This document shows, piece after piece, positions 51,747 to 62,226 of a stretch of 64,000 bases of DNA. The position numbers and the translations under genes are program-made. How positions within the stretch are numbered: position 1 is the first letter of the stretch; the number at the start of each line of letters is the position of its first letter. The stretch is from an uncultured Erythrobacter sp. GTDB lineage: Bacteria; Pseudomonadota; Alphaproteobacteria; Sphingomonadales; Sphingomonadaceae. Under the pieces are notes generated by a model, which saw nothing but the letters and a program-made list of their open reading frames with translations, made no database searches and had not been told where the DNA came from. Where the stretch lies: positions 744,001 through 808,000 of the forward strand of contig NZ_CANLMB010000001.1 in NCBI RefSeq assembly GCF_947492365.1, given 5' to 3'.

Positions 51747-52622
51747 ATGCCAGAACCGCCGAATGATCGGTTCGGGCCAGAGGGGATTACACGCTGGGAC
51801 CGCGACACTGAAAGTTGGGTCACGTTTGATCCATTCCCAAGAAAGTCTGAATTTCGATGTGCGCCAGCGGGTTTGTGCATCTATTGCGGTGCTACCACGT
51901 ACACAAAGGAGGGAGGAAAGCTGCACGAAGAGCATGTCGTGCCGCTCTCTATCAACGGGAACTTTGTGTTCCCTGAGGCTAGTTGCAGGAGCTGCGAGCA
52001 AATCACTGGTCGCAATGAGGCAATGATAATGCGCGGTGGCTTTCGAGCCGTGAGGGAATACCTTCAGCTTCGATCACGGACTAAGAAGCGGCCCCTCGAA
52101 CTGCCTTTGTTCGATGTGAACCGCATCGAGGGCAATAAGGTCATGGTTCCGGTCGATGACTATCCTGTGATGTGGATGATACCTCGTTTTGATCTTCCAG
52201 GGGTTTTGAGGCCGCCTGGTTATGCTTCTGTGGGTAATCCACCGCCTTGGTCGACAGCGTTAAACTTTGACCTCGAGAAGCTTGCAAAGCACGGCATCGA
52301 GAACTTCACGACGAACAGAATGGACGTGTTCGCCTTCGTTAGGATGATTGCGAAGATCGGACACGCTCTCGCGGTTGCCCGTTACGGACCGGATTATTTT
52401 GTCCCTTTCTTACGCGACATCATTTTGGAGGACGCAGGCCCAGAAGCTTTCGAGTACGTTGGCGGTCGTCCCGAAGTACCGCACGAGACTGACGAGTTAC
52501 ACGGTTTGACCTTGCGGACGCTCAGAGTCGGCAGGCGTATTCTGCTCGTCGCGGAGGTCCGACTCTTTGCAACCCTAGGAGCTCCGGTCCATATGGCTGT
52601 GGTTGGTGAAATCCGGGACTGA
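51747..52622 (+). CDS. HNH-like endonuclease (DUF4238 operon partner)
   Basis: 291 residues. Zinc and active-site pattern: C44-x2-C47 (CIYCG), H60-E-E-H63 (LHEEHVVPL), C80-x2-C83 and N90 (SCRSCEQITGRNE), the arrangement of HNH/treble-clef nucleases. The remaining 200 residues are unassigned. It is coupled to the preceding DUF4238 gene (3-bp gap) and followed by a terminator-like hairpin. It may cut DNA or RNA as the effector of this pair; this is inferred. Confidence 0.82.
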   Translation: MPEPPNDRFGPEGITRWDRDTESWVTFDPFPRKSEFRCAPAGLCIYCGATTYTKEGGKLHEEHVVPLSINGNFVFPEASCRSCEQITGRNEAMIMRGGFRAVREYLQLRSRTKKRPLELPLFDVNRIEGNKVMVPVDDYPVMWMIPRFDLPGVLRPPGYASVGNPPPWSTALNFDLEKLAKHGIENFTTNRMDVFAFVRMIAKIGHALAVARYGPDYFVPFLRDIILEDAGPEAFEYVGGRPEVPHETDELHGLTLRTLRVGRRILLVAEVRLFATLGAPVHMAVVGEIRD

Positions 52623-52697
52623 AGCGTGCGAACAATTGTCCCAAACTGCCAATGGAAAGCGCGCCAGTTCGCAACTGTGCTCCCTGGCAATGACCTC

Positions 52698-52739
52698 TGC
52701 CGACGATGACCATCTTTGAGTCTAGCTCGTCGGCATTTT
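52698..52739 (+). terminator. Likely intrinsic terminator of the DUF4238-HNH operon
   Basis: TGCCGACGA (52698-52706) pairs perfectly with TCGTCGGCA (52727-52735) around a 20-nt loop, then TTTT. It lies 75 bp after the HNH gene stop. The rest of 52623-52909 shows no gene. Confidence 0.55.
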
Positions 52740-52846
52740 GGATGTAGTGCGTTCAATCACCATTTTTGGGGGGAGGTGTCCGAGAGTATGAACATTTTCA
52801 TTTGGGGCGCAAAGCAGCCATACAAGTAACTATCTCACTATTCTGT

Positions 52847-52863
52847 GACCCCATTGGGACCCA
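52847..52863. repeat. Right arm-type repeat of the island
   Basis: GACCCCATTGGGACCCA differs from 35553-35569 at two positions and has the same orientation. It lies 44 bp inside the right att repeat. The TGGGACCCA core is nearly palindromic, as expected for an integrase arm site. Confidence 0.5.
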
Positions 52864-52907
52864 CGAACGGTCGCTGACTGAACCAATCGCCAATAACTCA
52901 TTGAAAA

Positions 52908-52985
<78 letters not shown>

Positions 52986-53097
52986 GTACCGATCCATCTC
53001 GGTCTGCGTGAGTGGGAGCGTCTGTAGCAGAGGTCCGAATCACGCGATTCCCGCTTGGGTCGCCGCATATAACGCGCCGCTTCGGGAATGAAAGCCT

Positions 53098-53448
53098 TTA
53101 TCCTGCTGCTTGTACGTCAGGGCGCGCCAGAGCGGATTCGAATCGCTTGCTCGCATCTTCGCTCAGCGTGATCCGCGATTCGAAGGCATCGCTCAGATCG
53201 CGCTCGATCATGACGGTCCCGGCATTCTCCAGCTGCGCCGCAACATTAAGGGCCTCGGCCTGGCTCAGATCGCAGATCGTGTGCAATTGACGCAGGCTGG
53301 TTTGCAGACCTGCCTTCTGACGATTGTGGAGCGCCTCACTCACCTCAATCATCCGGATGGTGACGGGTTGCGCAGCATCGACTCCCGCCCCTCTAGAAAG
53401 GGTTAAGTTGCGACAAACGCGTGAAATTGCAGTCCGCAGGCGGAGCAT
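53098..53448 (-). CDS. Small winged-helix-like hypothetical protein
   Basis: 116 residues from ATG 53448, which has GAGG 8 nt upstream. M33 (ATG 53352) would remove an arginine-rich N-terminus. The middle (ICDLSQAEALNVAAQLENAG) resembles a winged-helix recognition region, followed by a wing-like VMIERDLSDAFESRITLSED. It is divergent from the LuxR-type gene across 203 bp, so it may regulate it. The family is not certain. Confidence 0.55.
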   Translation of the reverse strand: MLRLRTAISRVCRNLTLSRGAGVDAAQPVTIRMIEVSEALHNRQKAGLQTSLRQLHTICDLSQAEALNVAAQLENAGTVMIERDLSDAFESRITLSEDASKRFESALARPDVQAAG

Positions 53449-53651
53449 GGCAAAACCTCGATTGAGCGATCAGACAAATGCCTGACGGCAGGGCGCAAAT
53501 TGGGGGGAGCACACCTGCCGCCAGGGCTTGAACGCTCAACGTTTCCTCCAGTGCAACTGGTGGATGCGACCCGAACGCCCAGGCTCCTTCGAGCCTTGTC
53601 CCCATATTGCCGTTCCTTACGTAAACGGAAAGTCGCCCAGTTGGGGGACGT

Positions 53652-54380
53652 GTGGTATCAAGATGTATCATGCAGCGGTATTTCGATCAGATCGATGCCT
53701 TGAATGACATCGGGGCCGTGCTCGGCTTTGCGAGAGATATCTTCGCAGAGCAGGGCATTGTCAGGATGAGCTATCATGTGACGCCACTTTTCGGGGAGCC
53801 CAATTCTATTGCGACGGCTGTCTATGCGGACGGCTTCACCAAAGAATGGCTGGCCTGTTATGATCGCGAAGGGTTTCGCTCATCAGACCCGATTCCTGGC
53901 CGCGTTATGGCAAGCGGCAAGATGATGACGTGGCAAGAAGCGCAGCAAGCGGCTCCCAACAGCGCAGCCAATGAAGCCTATTTCGAGGCGATGCACGAGC
54001 ACGGCCTGATCCATGGCTTTGGCATAGCCCTGTTCGGGCCGGGTGGGCGCGATGCCTATGCCGGGTTTGACTTCGAAAAGCCGGTGGGGGAGGTCGCAGC
54101 AGATAAGATCGGGACCGTGCGCAGCGTTGCGCAAGCAGGGCATCAGCGGATTTGCATGCTGCTGGAGCAAGCGACACCGACGCCCGCTCTGTCCGAACGC
54201 GAGATTGAAGTGCTCACATGGGCAGCACGCGGCAAGTCGCAAAGCACGATTGCGACCATCCTCGATATCTCGCCTGATACGGTGAAGACGTACTCCAAAC
54301 GCATCTATGCCAAGCTTGATGTGACTGACCGGGTGGGCGCGGTTGTGAAGGCGCTCAGGCTGGGACTGGTGAAGGTCTAG
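53652..54380 (+). CDS. LuxR-family regulator with autoinducer-binding domain
   Basis: 242 residues from GTG 53652 (GGGGGA upstream); ATG 53670 is possible. The N-terminal autoinducer-binding domain (PF03472) shows the conserved W-x3-Y (EWLACYD), D-P (RSSDPIPG) and W (MTWQEA), then a G in HGFGIAL. The C-terminal LuxR HTH is LSEREIEVLTWAARGKSQST. No luxI is visible within 10 kb, so this looks like a LuxR solo. It may sense acyl-homoserine lactones made elsewhere or by neighbours. Confidence 0.92.
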   Translation: MVSRCIMQRYFDQIDALNDIGAVLGFARDIFAEQGIVRMSYHVTPLFGEPNSIATAVYADGFTKEWLACYDREGFRSSDPIPGRVMASGKMMTWQEAQQAAPNSAANEAYFEAMHEHGLIHGFGIALFGPGGRDAYAGFDFEKPVGEVAADKIGTVRSVAQAGHQRICMLLEQATPTPALSEREIEVLTWAARGKSQSTIATILDISPDTVKTYSKRIYAKLDVTDRVGAVVKALRLGLVKV

Positions 54381-54402
54381 CGCGCGCTAGCCCGACAACC
54401 CG

Positions 54403-55530
54403 CTACCCCGACAGGCCGCCGCGCGGTGCATTGCGGTTCCAGCGATTGACCATCATCAGCGCGCCGATGCAGATCATGTTGGTCATCATCGACGATCCGC
54501 CATGGCTCATAAAGGGCAGCGGGATGCCCACCACAGGCGCCATGCCCATCACCATCAGCAGATTGACCGCGATGTAGAAGAATATCGTCGCCACCATCCC
54601 GGCGGCAAGCAGGCTGGCAAACCGGTCCCGGCTTTCACGCGCGACCCTTAGGCCCCAGCGCAGAATGATGCTGAATACTGCCAGCACGAACAATCCGCCG
54701 ACCAGCCCCCATTCCTCTGCCATGGTGGCAAAGACAAAGTCGGTATGCGGCTCTGGCAGATATTGCAGGTGGCTTTGCGAGCCATTGTTGAAACCCTTGC
54801 CGAACAATCCGCCTGACCCGATTGCGATCTTGGACTGGGTGATGTGATAGCCAGCACCCAGCGCGTCTTCTTCAGGGTTGAACATCGTGAGCACGCGGCG
54901 CTGCTGATATTCCTGAAGCCCGAAGAAGAAGATGAGCGGAGCCGCCGCAACCGCTGCCGTCCCCCCCGCAATGAACCAGCGCAGCGGAAGGCCCGCGAGC
55001 AGCATCACGACCGCTCCGCCAAACGCAATCGCCAACGAGGTTCCGAGATCTGGCTGCAAGAGGACCAACGCCATCGGAACCGCAATCATTGCGCCGGGCA
55101 GCACAATTGCCCGCCAGCTGGAGATCAGGCCGACCGGCAGAGTTGAATAGAACTGCGCGAGCGTGACCACGATCACCGGCTTCATTAGCTCCGATGGCTG
55201 CAGCACCATGAAACCAAGATCCAGCCAGCGCTGGCTTCCACCTCGCAGTGCGCCCATTGCCTCCACTCCGACCAGCATCAGCAGCACCGCGATATAGGCG
55301 GGATAGGTCATGAACCGGACGAGCTCGCGCGGGAATGAGGCGATCACCGCCGCCATCACCAGAAAGACGCTGAAACGGATGAGGTGAGAGGATGCGAACG
55401 GGTCCATCGAACCGCCCGCTGCCGAGAACAGCACCGCTGCGCCGAAAGCGACCAGCATGAAGAGCGGGATCAACATCTCCCACGGCTGACGCGCAATCGG
55501 TTCTGGAATTATGCCTCCGCGCGCACTCAT
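54403..55530 (-). CDS. rodA: Rod-shape peptidoglycan glycosyltransferase RodA
   Basis: SEDS-family polymerase that makes glycan strands with PBP2 during elongation. The 375-residue protein has about ten transmembrane segments. It contains LQPSELMKPVIVV, LVLLQPDLGTSLAIAFGG and the C-terminal VVGIPLPFMSHGGSSMMTNM. The start overlaps the mrdA stop by 4 bp, and it is the last gene of the mre-mrd operon. Confidence 0.96.
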   Translation of the reverse strand: MSARGGIIPEPIARQPWEMLIPLFMLVAFGAAVLFSAAGGSMDPFASSHLIRFSVFLVMAAVIASFPRELVRFMTYPAYIAVLLMLVGVEAMGALRGGSQRWLDLGFMVLQPSELMKPVIVVTLAQFYSTLPVGLISSWRAIVLPGAMIAVPMALVLLQPDLGTSLAIAFGGAVVMLLAGLPLRWFIAGGTAAVAAAPLIFFFGLQEYQQRRVLTMFNPEEDALGAGYHITQSKIAIGSGGLFGKGFNNGSQSHLQYLPEPHTDFVFATMAEEWGLVGGLFVLAVFSIILRWGLRVARESRDRFASLLAAGMVATIFFYIAVNLLMVMGMAPVVGIPLPFMSHGGSSMMTNMICIGALMMVNRWNRNAPRGGLSG

Positions 55531-57629
55531 TCTGTCGGCTCCGCAGTGGGGGCGGGTGTGAGCGCATCAGGGGGAGGGGTGCCAACCGCATTCTGGTCCT
55601 CGCGCGGCGCGACGAACTCATCGGCGATCTGCTCGGATTGCTGGGCTGCGACGCGTGCTTCTGCTTCCACCCGGTCGAAAATATCCTCATCACGGCGGGG
55701 AGGGGCGACGACGGTTGCGCCGCGCTCGGCGGCATAGGCGGCGTAGCGTTGCTCAAGCCGTTCCTGCGCGGTGCCGCCCCATTGCCGCTCGAGAGCGCTC
55801 AAAGCCTCCAGGCCCTTTTGCGGGTCGAACATGAAGGTCATCACGTCGCGCGCAATGGGATAGGCAGAACCCGACCCGCCGCCATGTTCGATCACCACCG
55901 CGCCAGCATAGCGCGGGTTTTCGGTGGGCGCGAAGAAGGTGAAAAGGCCGTGATCGCGGTACTTCCACGGGCCGCTGCGCCCGTCTGAAATGCTCAGCGA
56001 GACAACTTGCGCGGTGCCGGTCTTGCCTGCGATCTGAACGTCAGGGATTGGCAGCTGTGCGCGCCGCGCAGTGCCCGCGCCGTTCACAACATTGCTCATC
56101 GCCTGGCGCACATGGGCAATATCTTCCGGCCTGAAATTGTAATCGGCAGGATCAACATCCGCGCCGTCGAGCACAAGGCGCGGATTGAGCCGCTTGCCGG
56201 TCGCAAGCCGCGCAGTCATCACCGCCAATTGCAGCGGGCTTGCGAGGTAATAGCCCTGACCGATCGAGGCGTTAACCGTGTCATAGGCCGCCCATTCGCG
56301 CCCGAACTTGTTGAACTTCCATTCCGGCGTCGGGACGGTGCCGTAGAACTGGCTGGTCACGGGAAGTGGGAATTCCTGCCCCATGCCCAGATCCTTGGCC
56401 ATTTCCGCCACTGCGTCGAACCCGATTTGCTGGGCGAAGTGGTAGAAATAGCTGTCGCAGCTCTGAGCAATCGCGCGGTCCATATTCACGACGCCGTGAT
56501 TGCTGTGACAATTGAAGAAGCGGTTGCCGATCCGCCGGCCGCCGCCGCACACAATCGTCTCGCTGGGGTCAATTCCGGCCTTGAGAAATGCCATGCAATG
56601 CATCGGCTTGACCGTGGAGCCGGGCGGGTAGAGGCCTTTCAAAACCTTGTTGCGCAAAGGCACGCGCTGATCCTCGCGCAGCATCGCATATTCGACGCTG
56701 CCAATCCCGTCGGAGAAACTGTTCGGGTCAAAGCTGGGCATGCTTGCCATGCAGAGCAGATCGCCCGTCCGGCAGTCCATCACCACCACCGATCCGCTCT
56801 CAAGCCCGATGCGGCGTGCGGCGTAATCCTGCAGCGGCCCGTCGATGGTGAGCTGCACCGGATCGCCCTGAATGTCGTCGCGCGTTTCGAGATCGCGCAC
56901 GATCCGTCCCCCTGCGGTCACTTCGACCCGCCGCGCTCCCGGAACGCCGCGCAGATCCTGTTCGAACTGACGCTCCAGCCCGTCCTTGCCGATTTTATAG
57001 CCCGGCGTGATCAGCAGCGGGTTGCGCTCTTCCTCGTCATATTCCTCGGCATTGGCGGGGCCGACATAGCCGATCAGATGGCCGACCGAGGATGCGGTGG
57101 GGTAGAAGCGCGAGAAGCCGCGCTGCGGGATCACGCCCTGCATATCGGGCAGGCGGACGCTGAGCGCGGCGAATTGTTCGTATTCCAGCCCGCTTGCGAC
57201 CTCGACCGGTTGATAGCCGCTGCTCGCCTCGATCTTGGCCTTGAGGTCGGCGATCCGCGCTTCACCAAGCTCGAGAAGCTGGCCAAGTCTGTCGATTGTC
57301 GCATCGGGATCGTTCAGCCGTTCGGGGATCACATCGACGCGGAAATCGGCGCGATTGGAGGCGAGCGGCGCGCCGTTACGGTCGAGTATCCACCCGCGGC
57401 GCGGCGGGATCAGCGTCAGATTGACACGGTTGCTTTCGGATTCGAGCCGGTATTTCTCATTCTCGGCAATCGCGAGATAGCCCATCCGCACCGCCAGCAG
57501 CACACCGATACCGCCCTGAATGCCGCCGATGACCATCGCCCGCCGGTCGAATGTGTGCTTCAGCATCGAAGCGTTGATCGGGACGCTGCGTTTCTGCGCG
57601 CCGCTGCGCTGCTTGAACGATCTCTTCAC
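55527..57629 (-). CDS. mrdA: Penicillin-binding protein 2 (transpeptidase)
   Basis: Cross-links peptidoglycan for cell elongation. 700 residues from GTG 57629 (VKRSFKQRSGAQKR), overlapping the mreD stop by 4 bp. The longer frame to 57842 would overlap mreD. An N-terminal membrane anchor (about 35-55) is followed by the pedestal and transpeptidase domain. Catalytic motifs are S-T-V-K (YPPGSTVKPM), S-C-D (SCDSYFYHFA) and K-T-G (AGKTGTAQV). The C-terminal 60 residues are proline/alanine-rich. Confidence 0.96.
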   Translation of the reverse strand: MKRSFKQRSGAQKRSVPINASMLKHTFDRRAMVIGGIQGGIGVLLAVRMGYLAIAENEKYRLESESNRVNLTLIPPRRGWILDRNGAPLASNRADFRVDVIPERLNDPDATIDRLGQLLELGEARIADLKAKIEASSGYQPVEVASGLEYEQFAALSVRLPDMQGVIPQRGFSRFYPTASSVGHLIGYVGPANAEEYDEEERNPLLITPGYKIGKDGLERQFEQDLRGVPGARRVEVTAGGRIVRDLETRDDIQGDPVQLTIDGPLQDYAARRIGLESGSVVVMDCRTGDLLCMASMPSFDPNSFSDGIGSVEYAMLREDQRVPLRNKVLKGLYPPGSTVKPMHCMAFLKAGIDPSETIVCGGGRRIGNRFFNCHSNHGVVNMDRAIAQSCDSYFYHFAQQIGFDAVAEMAKDLGMGQEFPLPVTSQFYGTVPTPEWKFNKFGREWAAYDTVNASIGQGYYLASPLQLAVMTARLATGKRLNPRLVLDGADVDPADYNFRPEDIAHVRQAMSNVVNGAGTARRAQLPIPDVQIAGKTGTAQVVSLSISDGRSGPWKYRDHGLFTFFAPTENPRYAGAVVIEHGGGSGSAYPIARDVMTFMFDPQKGLEALSALERQWGGTAQERLEQRYAAYAAERGATVVAPPRRDEDIFDRVEAEARVAAQQSEQIADEFVAPREDQNAVGTPPPDALTPAPTAEPTE

Positions 57630-58186
57630 CCGATCCTCCGCGTGCGCGAAAGGCGGAAACGGTCGAGCCACGCAATCACCCGCGCGATCAGCGGGTACAG
57701 CAGGATCGCCAGCAGGATTTGCGGGATCGCCGCGATGAAGAGATGCGCGCTCAAAGTCGCGCCTGAGATGGTCATGGCAGCGATGATATAGAGCAAGATG
57801 CCAAGACCGGCGGTGAACCAGTCCTGCCAAAACCCGCGCCACGGAAAGCGCGTTTCGACGATTTCCAGTGCAATCATGGTGAGCGAATATAGCAGAATTC
57901 CGCTGCCAAAAGGCTGACCGCTGAACAGATCATCCAACGCGCCAAGCGGCACTCCAACCCAAAGCGGCATGAGACCGGGCCGCATCAACCTCCACCCAAG
58001 GAACAGGATAAAGCCGAGCGGCGGCGCGAGCGGCATCACATCGGCGATCAGCAGGAACGGCAGAAGCGATCCAAGTGCAATCGAGATGTAGGGGACGCTG
58101 TTCGCGCGCAGCGGGGATTCAACGCGGTTGATCCCGCCAGATCCATAGGCGCGGTGACGGACGGGTGGATCGAGCCGGTCGATCAA
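57626..58186 (-). CDS. mreD: Rod shape-determining protein MreD
   Basis: 186-residue inner-membrane component of the elongasome with about five hydrophobic helices. Typical features are the F-L-L-I-A-D-V-M-P-L early helix, a P-L-G-A-L-D-D-L-F-S-G-Q-P-F-G turn and a basic C-terminus. It overlaps mreC and mrdA by 4 bp each, so the whole operon is coupled. Confidence 0.93.
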   Translation of the reverse strand: MIDRLDPPVRHRAYGSGGINRVESPLRANSVPYISIALGSLLPFLLIADVMPLAPPLGFILFLGWRLMRPGLMPLWVGVPLGALDDLFSGQPFGSGILLYSLTMIALEIVETRFPWRGFWQDWFTAGLGILLYIIAAMTISGATLSAHLFIAAIPQILLAILLYPLIARVIAWLDRFRLSRTRRIG

Positions 58187-59088
58187 TCCTCCAGCTCCGC
58201 ATCGGTCAATTCATCTCGTGCGCGCACTTCGCTGGCATCGACAGCAAGCGGTTCGTAAATCGGCTCGACATTGACATAGTTTGTGGCGGATGGCTCCGCG
58301 ATCAGCTGCGCGATCCCGCCATCAGGGGTCAGCTCGCTCAGCACCGCGACCGCGACGCCGGGGCGGTAATATCCGCCTGCCCCGCTGGTGACGAAGACGT
58401 CGCCGACTTCAAGCGGGTTCAGCCCGAGGTTGATAAGCCGGATGCGCAGCAGGCCGTCTCCGCGCCCTTCGGCAAAGGCGACGGTCTGGTCCGAAGCGCG
58501 GCGCACCGGCAGCACGCTCTCAGTGTCAGTCAGCAGCAGAATGCGCGAGGAGCTGCGCGCGGTTTCGAGCACGCGCCCGATCACGCCGCGCTCCGAATGG
58601 ACCGGCATCCCGATCTCGACGCCTTCCGAAGCGCCGACCCCGATATAGGCAAAGCGCCGCGCGCTCGACGAGCTGGAGCCGACGAGCCGTGTGGTGGCGA
58701 TAGGAGCGGCTTCTTCGGTGCTGAGCCCGAGCAGCGCTTTCAAACGCCGGTTTTCGGCTTCGACGGCTTCGGCTTCTGCGAGACGGATGCGGGCGACTTC
58801 TACCTCGCGGCGCAAAGCAGCGTTTTGGCTTGCGGCATTCCAGTAACCCGCGATCGAATCCGCCGCATTATTGCGGCCTGCGCGCACGGTAGCGGTGGCT
58901 TCACCAGCAGGAGCCACAACTTCACTCGCACCGCTGCGCAAGGGCTGGAGCGCGCCCGGTTGCCACAGAGATAATGCCAGCAAGGCAAGGCCCAGCAGCG
59001 CGCCAAGGGTCGCCAGCAAATATCCGGTAAAGACCGAATATTGCTGCTTTCTCGAAAAGCCTGATCGACGCGATGATGGCGGCGCCAT
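58183..59088 (-). CDS. mreC: Rod shape-determining protein MreC
   Basis: 301-residue periplasmic scaffold that activates PBP2-RodA. One N-terminal transmembrane helix (about 18-40), a coiled-coil segment rich in A, E and R (about 75-115), and beta domains with V-G-V-G-A-S-E-G-V, V-I-G-R-V-L and V-F-V-T-S-G-A-G. There is an acidic C-terminal tail. A 54-bp gap separates it from mreB. Confidence 0.94.
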   Translation of the reverse strand: MAPPSSRRSGFSRKQQYSVFTGYLLATLGALLGLALLALSLWQPGALQPLRSGASEVVAPAGEATATVRAGRNNAADSIAGYWNAASQNAALRREVEVARIRLAEAEAVEAENRRLKALLGLSTEEAAPIATTRLVGSSSSSARRFAYIGVGASEGVEIGMPVHSERGVIGRVLETARSSSRILLLTDTESVLPVRRASDQTVAFAEGRGDGLLRIRLINLGLNPLEVGDVFVTSGAGGYYRPGVAVAVLSELTPDGGIAQLIAEPSATNYVNVEPIYEPLAVDASEVRARDELTDAELED

Positions 59089-59142
59089 GGCCTCTTACTT
59101 CCCTTGTTTCATCTCCCGCGTCCGTTCCCGCGTGGATTGGTG

Positions 59143-60297
<1,155 letters not shown>

Positions 60298-60377
60298 CTA
60301 AAATTTTCGTTGATGGGATTAGGTATTTTCCCCCGTAGCACTCGAATTTGCGGCGTGTGACGTCTAGCTTGCGACAA

Positions 60378-62216
60378 ATGCCCCAAATTCGCCGCCTCCC
60401 CAATGCACTTGTGAACCGGATTGCCGCCGGTGAAGTGGTCGAACGGCCCGCCGCTGCGCTCAAGGAACTGGTCGAAAACGCGATTGATGCCGGCGCTCGG
60501 CGAATCGCTGTGGCGCTGACCGATGGCGGGCTGACGCGGCTTGAAGTCACCGATGATGGCTGCGGGATGTCGCCTGCGGATATGGAGCTGGCGCTGGAAC
60601 GCCACGCGACTTCCAAACTGCCGGATGAGGCGATCGAGATGGTGGCCACGCTCGGCTTTCGCGGAGAGGCCTTGCCCTCGATTGCCAGTGTCGCGCGGTT
60701 GACGTTGGAAAGCCGCCCTCAAGGCGCCGCTGATGGCTGGCGGCGCATCGTGAATCATGGCAAGCTGGTAGAGGATGGACCGGCGGCTTTGCCCGTGGGC
60801 ACGCGCGTTCGGGTCGAGCAGATCTTTGCCAAGGTTCCTGCACGCCGCAAATTCCTGCGCACGGCCCGCAGCGAATACATTGCCTGCCTTGATGTCACCC
60901 GCCGCCTGGCCATGGCGCGGCCTGACATTGCCTTCACTTTGGAGAACGGCGCAGAGGGCAAGTCGCGCAAGGCTTTGTCCACGCAAAGCGACGAGGCGCT
61001 TTCCACCCGCGTCGCCCAGATCATCGCGCGCGAACTCAAAGACAATGCGGTGGCCATCGAGCTGGAGCGCGAGACGCCACATGGAGCGATGCGGCTCACC
61101 GGAATTGCGGGTCTGCCGACCTACAATCGCGGGGTTGCCGATCACCAGTACCTCTTCGTCAATGGCCGTCCGGTAAAGGACAAGCTGCTGACCGGAGCGG
61201 TGCGCGGGGCTTACTCTGACATGCTTGCGCGCGATCGCCATGCTGTGCTTGCGCTGTTCCTCCACGTGCCGCCGCAGGATGTCGATGTGAACGTCCATCC
61301 GGCCAAGACTGAGGTCCGATTCCGCGATGCGACCGGCGTGCGCGGCTTTATCGTCTCCGGTTTGCGTCAGGCGCTTGCGTCCGGCGACCGGCGCAGTGCT
61401 CAGGGGCCGGACCGCGCGGCGATGGAGCGATGGCAGGCAGAACCGGAGCAACCCGCAGCTTTGCGCTCGATCTTTGAAGGGCACGACTGGAGCGCGCCGC
61501 AGCAGCACGTCGCTGAACCGCGCAGTGATTGGGCACCGCGCCAGCCTTTGCCTACAAGCGATGCTCTGCCGCAAGGCCGCGCTGAAGAAGCCGCTCCGCT
61601 CCCCGAGGACGCCGCGCAATTCCCGCTCGGCATTGCGCGCGGACAGGTCGCCAATACCTACATCGTTGCTGAAAGCGCTGACGGGTTGGTGCTGGTCGAT
61701 CAACACGCAGCGCATGAGCGGCTTGTACTCGAACGCCTCAAAAGCGCCGGAGCTGCCGAGGCTACGCAGCGCTCGCAAGCCTTGCTCGTCCCCGATGTGG
61801 TCGAGATGGACGAGGCGGATTGCGACCGGCTCGAAGACGCAGCCGAGGGTCTTGCGCGTTATGGCCTCAGCGTAGAGCGGTTCGGACCGTCGGCGATGCT
61901 GGTGCGCGCGGTTCCCTCTGCCATTGCGAAGGCGGATTCAGCCAAGCTGCTGCGCGATCTCGCCGACGACATCGCCAAGCACGGCAAGCAGGAAGACAGC
62001 GGCTCGCTGCTTCTCGCCGAGCGGCTCGAATATGTGCTCGCAACAATGGCCTGCCACGGTTCGGTGCGCGCAGGGCGGGTGCTTAGCGTGGCCGAGATGA
62101 ACGCTCTTTTGCGCGAAATGGAGGCCACCCCAAGGTCCGGCCAGTGCAATCACGGCCGCCCGACTTGGGTGAAGCTGAGCATGGAAGACGTCGAGAAATT
62201 GTTCGGGCGACATTGA
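60378..62216 (+). CDS. mutL: DNA mismatch repair protein MutL (endonuclease type)
   Basis: Couples mismatch recognition by MutS to strand incision. 612 residues from ATG 60378 (MPQIRRLPNALVNRIAAGEV), the usual N-terminus; TTG 60348 and GTG 60357 lie in frame upstream. The GHKL ATPase motifs are E-N-A-I-D-A-G, D-D-G-C-G-M and G-F-R-G-E-A-L. The C-terminal domain has the metal-dependent endonuclease motif D-Q-H-A-x2-E-x4-E (VDQHAAHERLVLE) plus A-C-H-G-S and C-N-H-G-R-P-T. It therefore nicks DNA itself, as expected without MutH. Confidence 0.97.
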   Translation: MPQIRRLPNALVNRIAAGEVVERPAAALKELVENAIDAGARRIAVALTDGGLTRLEVTDDGCGMSPADMELALERHATSKLPDEAIEMVATLGFRGEALPSIASVARLTLESRPQGAADGWRRIVNHGKLVEDGPAALPVGTRVRVEQIFAKVPARRKFLRTARSEYIACLDVTRRLAMARPDIAFTLENGAEGKSRKALSTQSDEALSTRVAQIIARELKDNAVAIELERETPHGAMRLTGIAGLPTYNRGVADHQYLFVNGRPVKDKLLTGAVRGAYSDMLARDRHAVLALFLHVPPQDVDVNVHPAKTEVRFRDATGVRGFIVSGLRQALASGDRRSAQGPDRAAMERWQAEPEQPAALRSIFEGHDWSAPQQHVAEPRSDWAPRQPLPTSDALPQGRAEEAAPLPEDAAQFPLGIARGQVANTYIVAESADGLVLVDQHAAHERLVLERLKSAGAAEATQRSQALLVPDVVEMDEADCDRLEDAAEGLARYGLSVERFGPSAMLVRAVPSAIAKADSAKLLRDLADDIAKHGKQEDSGSLLLAERLEYVLATMACHGSVRAGRVLSVAEMNALLREMEATPRSGQCNHGRPTWVKLSMEDVEKLFGRH

Positions 62217-62226
62217 GGAATTTGTG

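Noticed and set aside
56007-57791. Long plus-strand open frame opposite mrdA
   Set aside because: Antisense shadow of PBP2, whose catalytic motifs are clear.
57630-57842. Upstream extension of mrdA
   Set aside because: It would overlap mreD; the GTG at 57629 fits the 4-bp coupled overlap.
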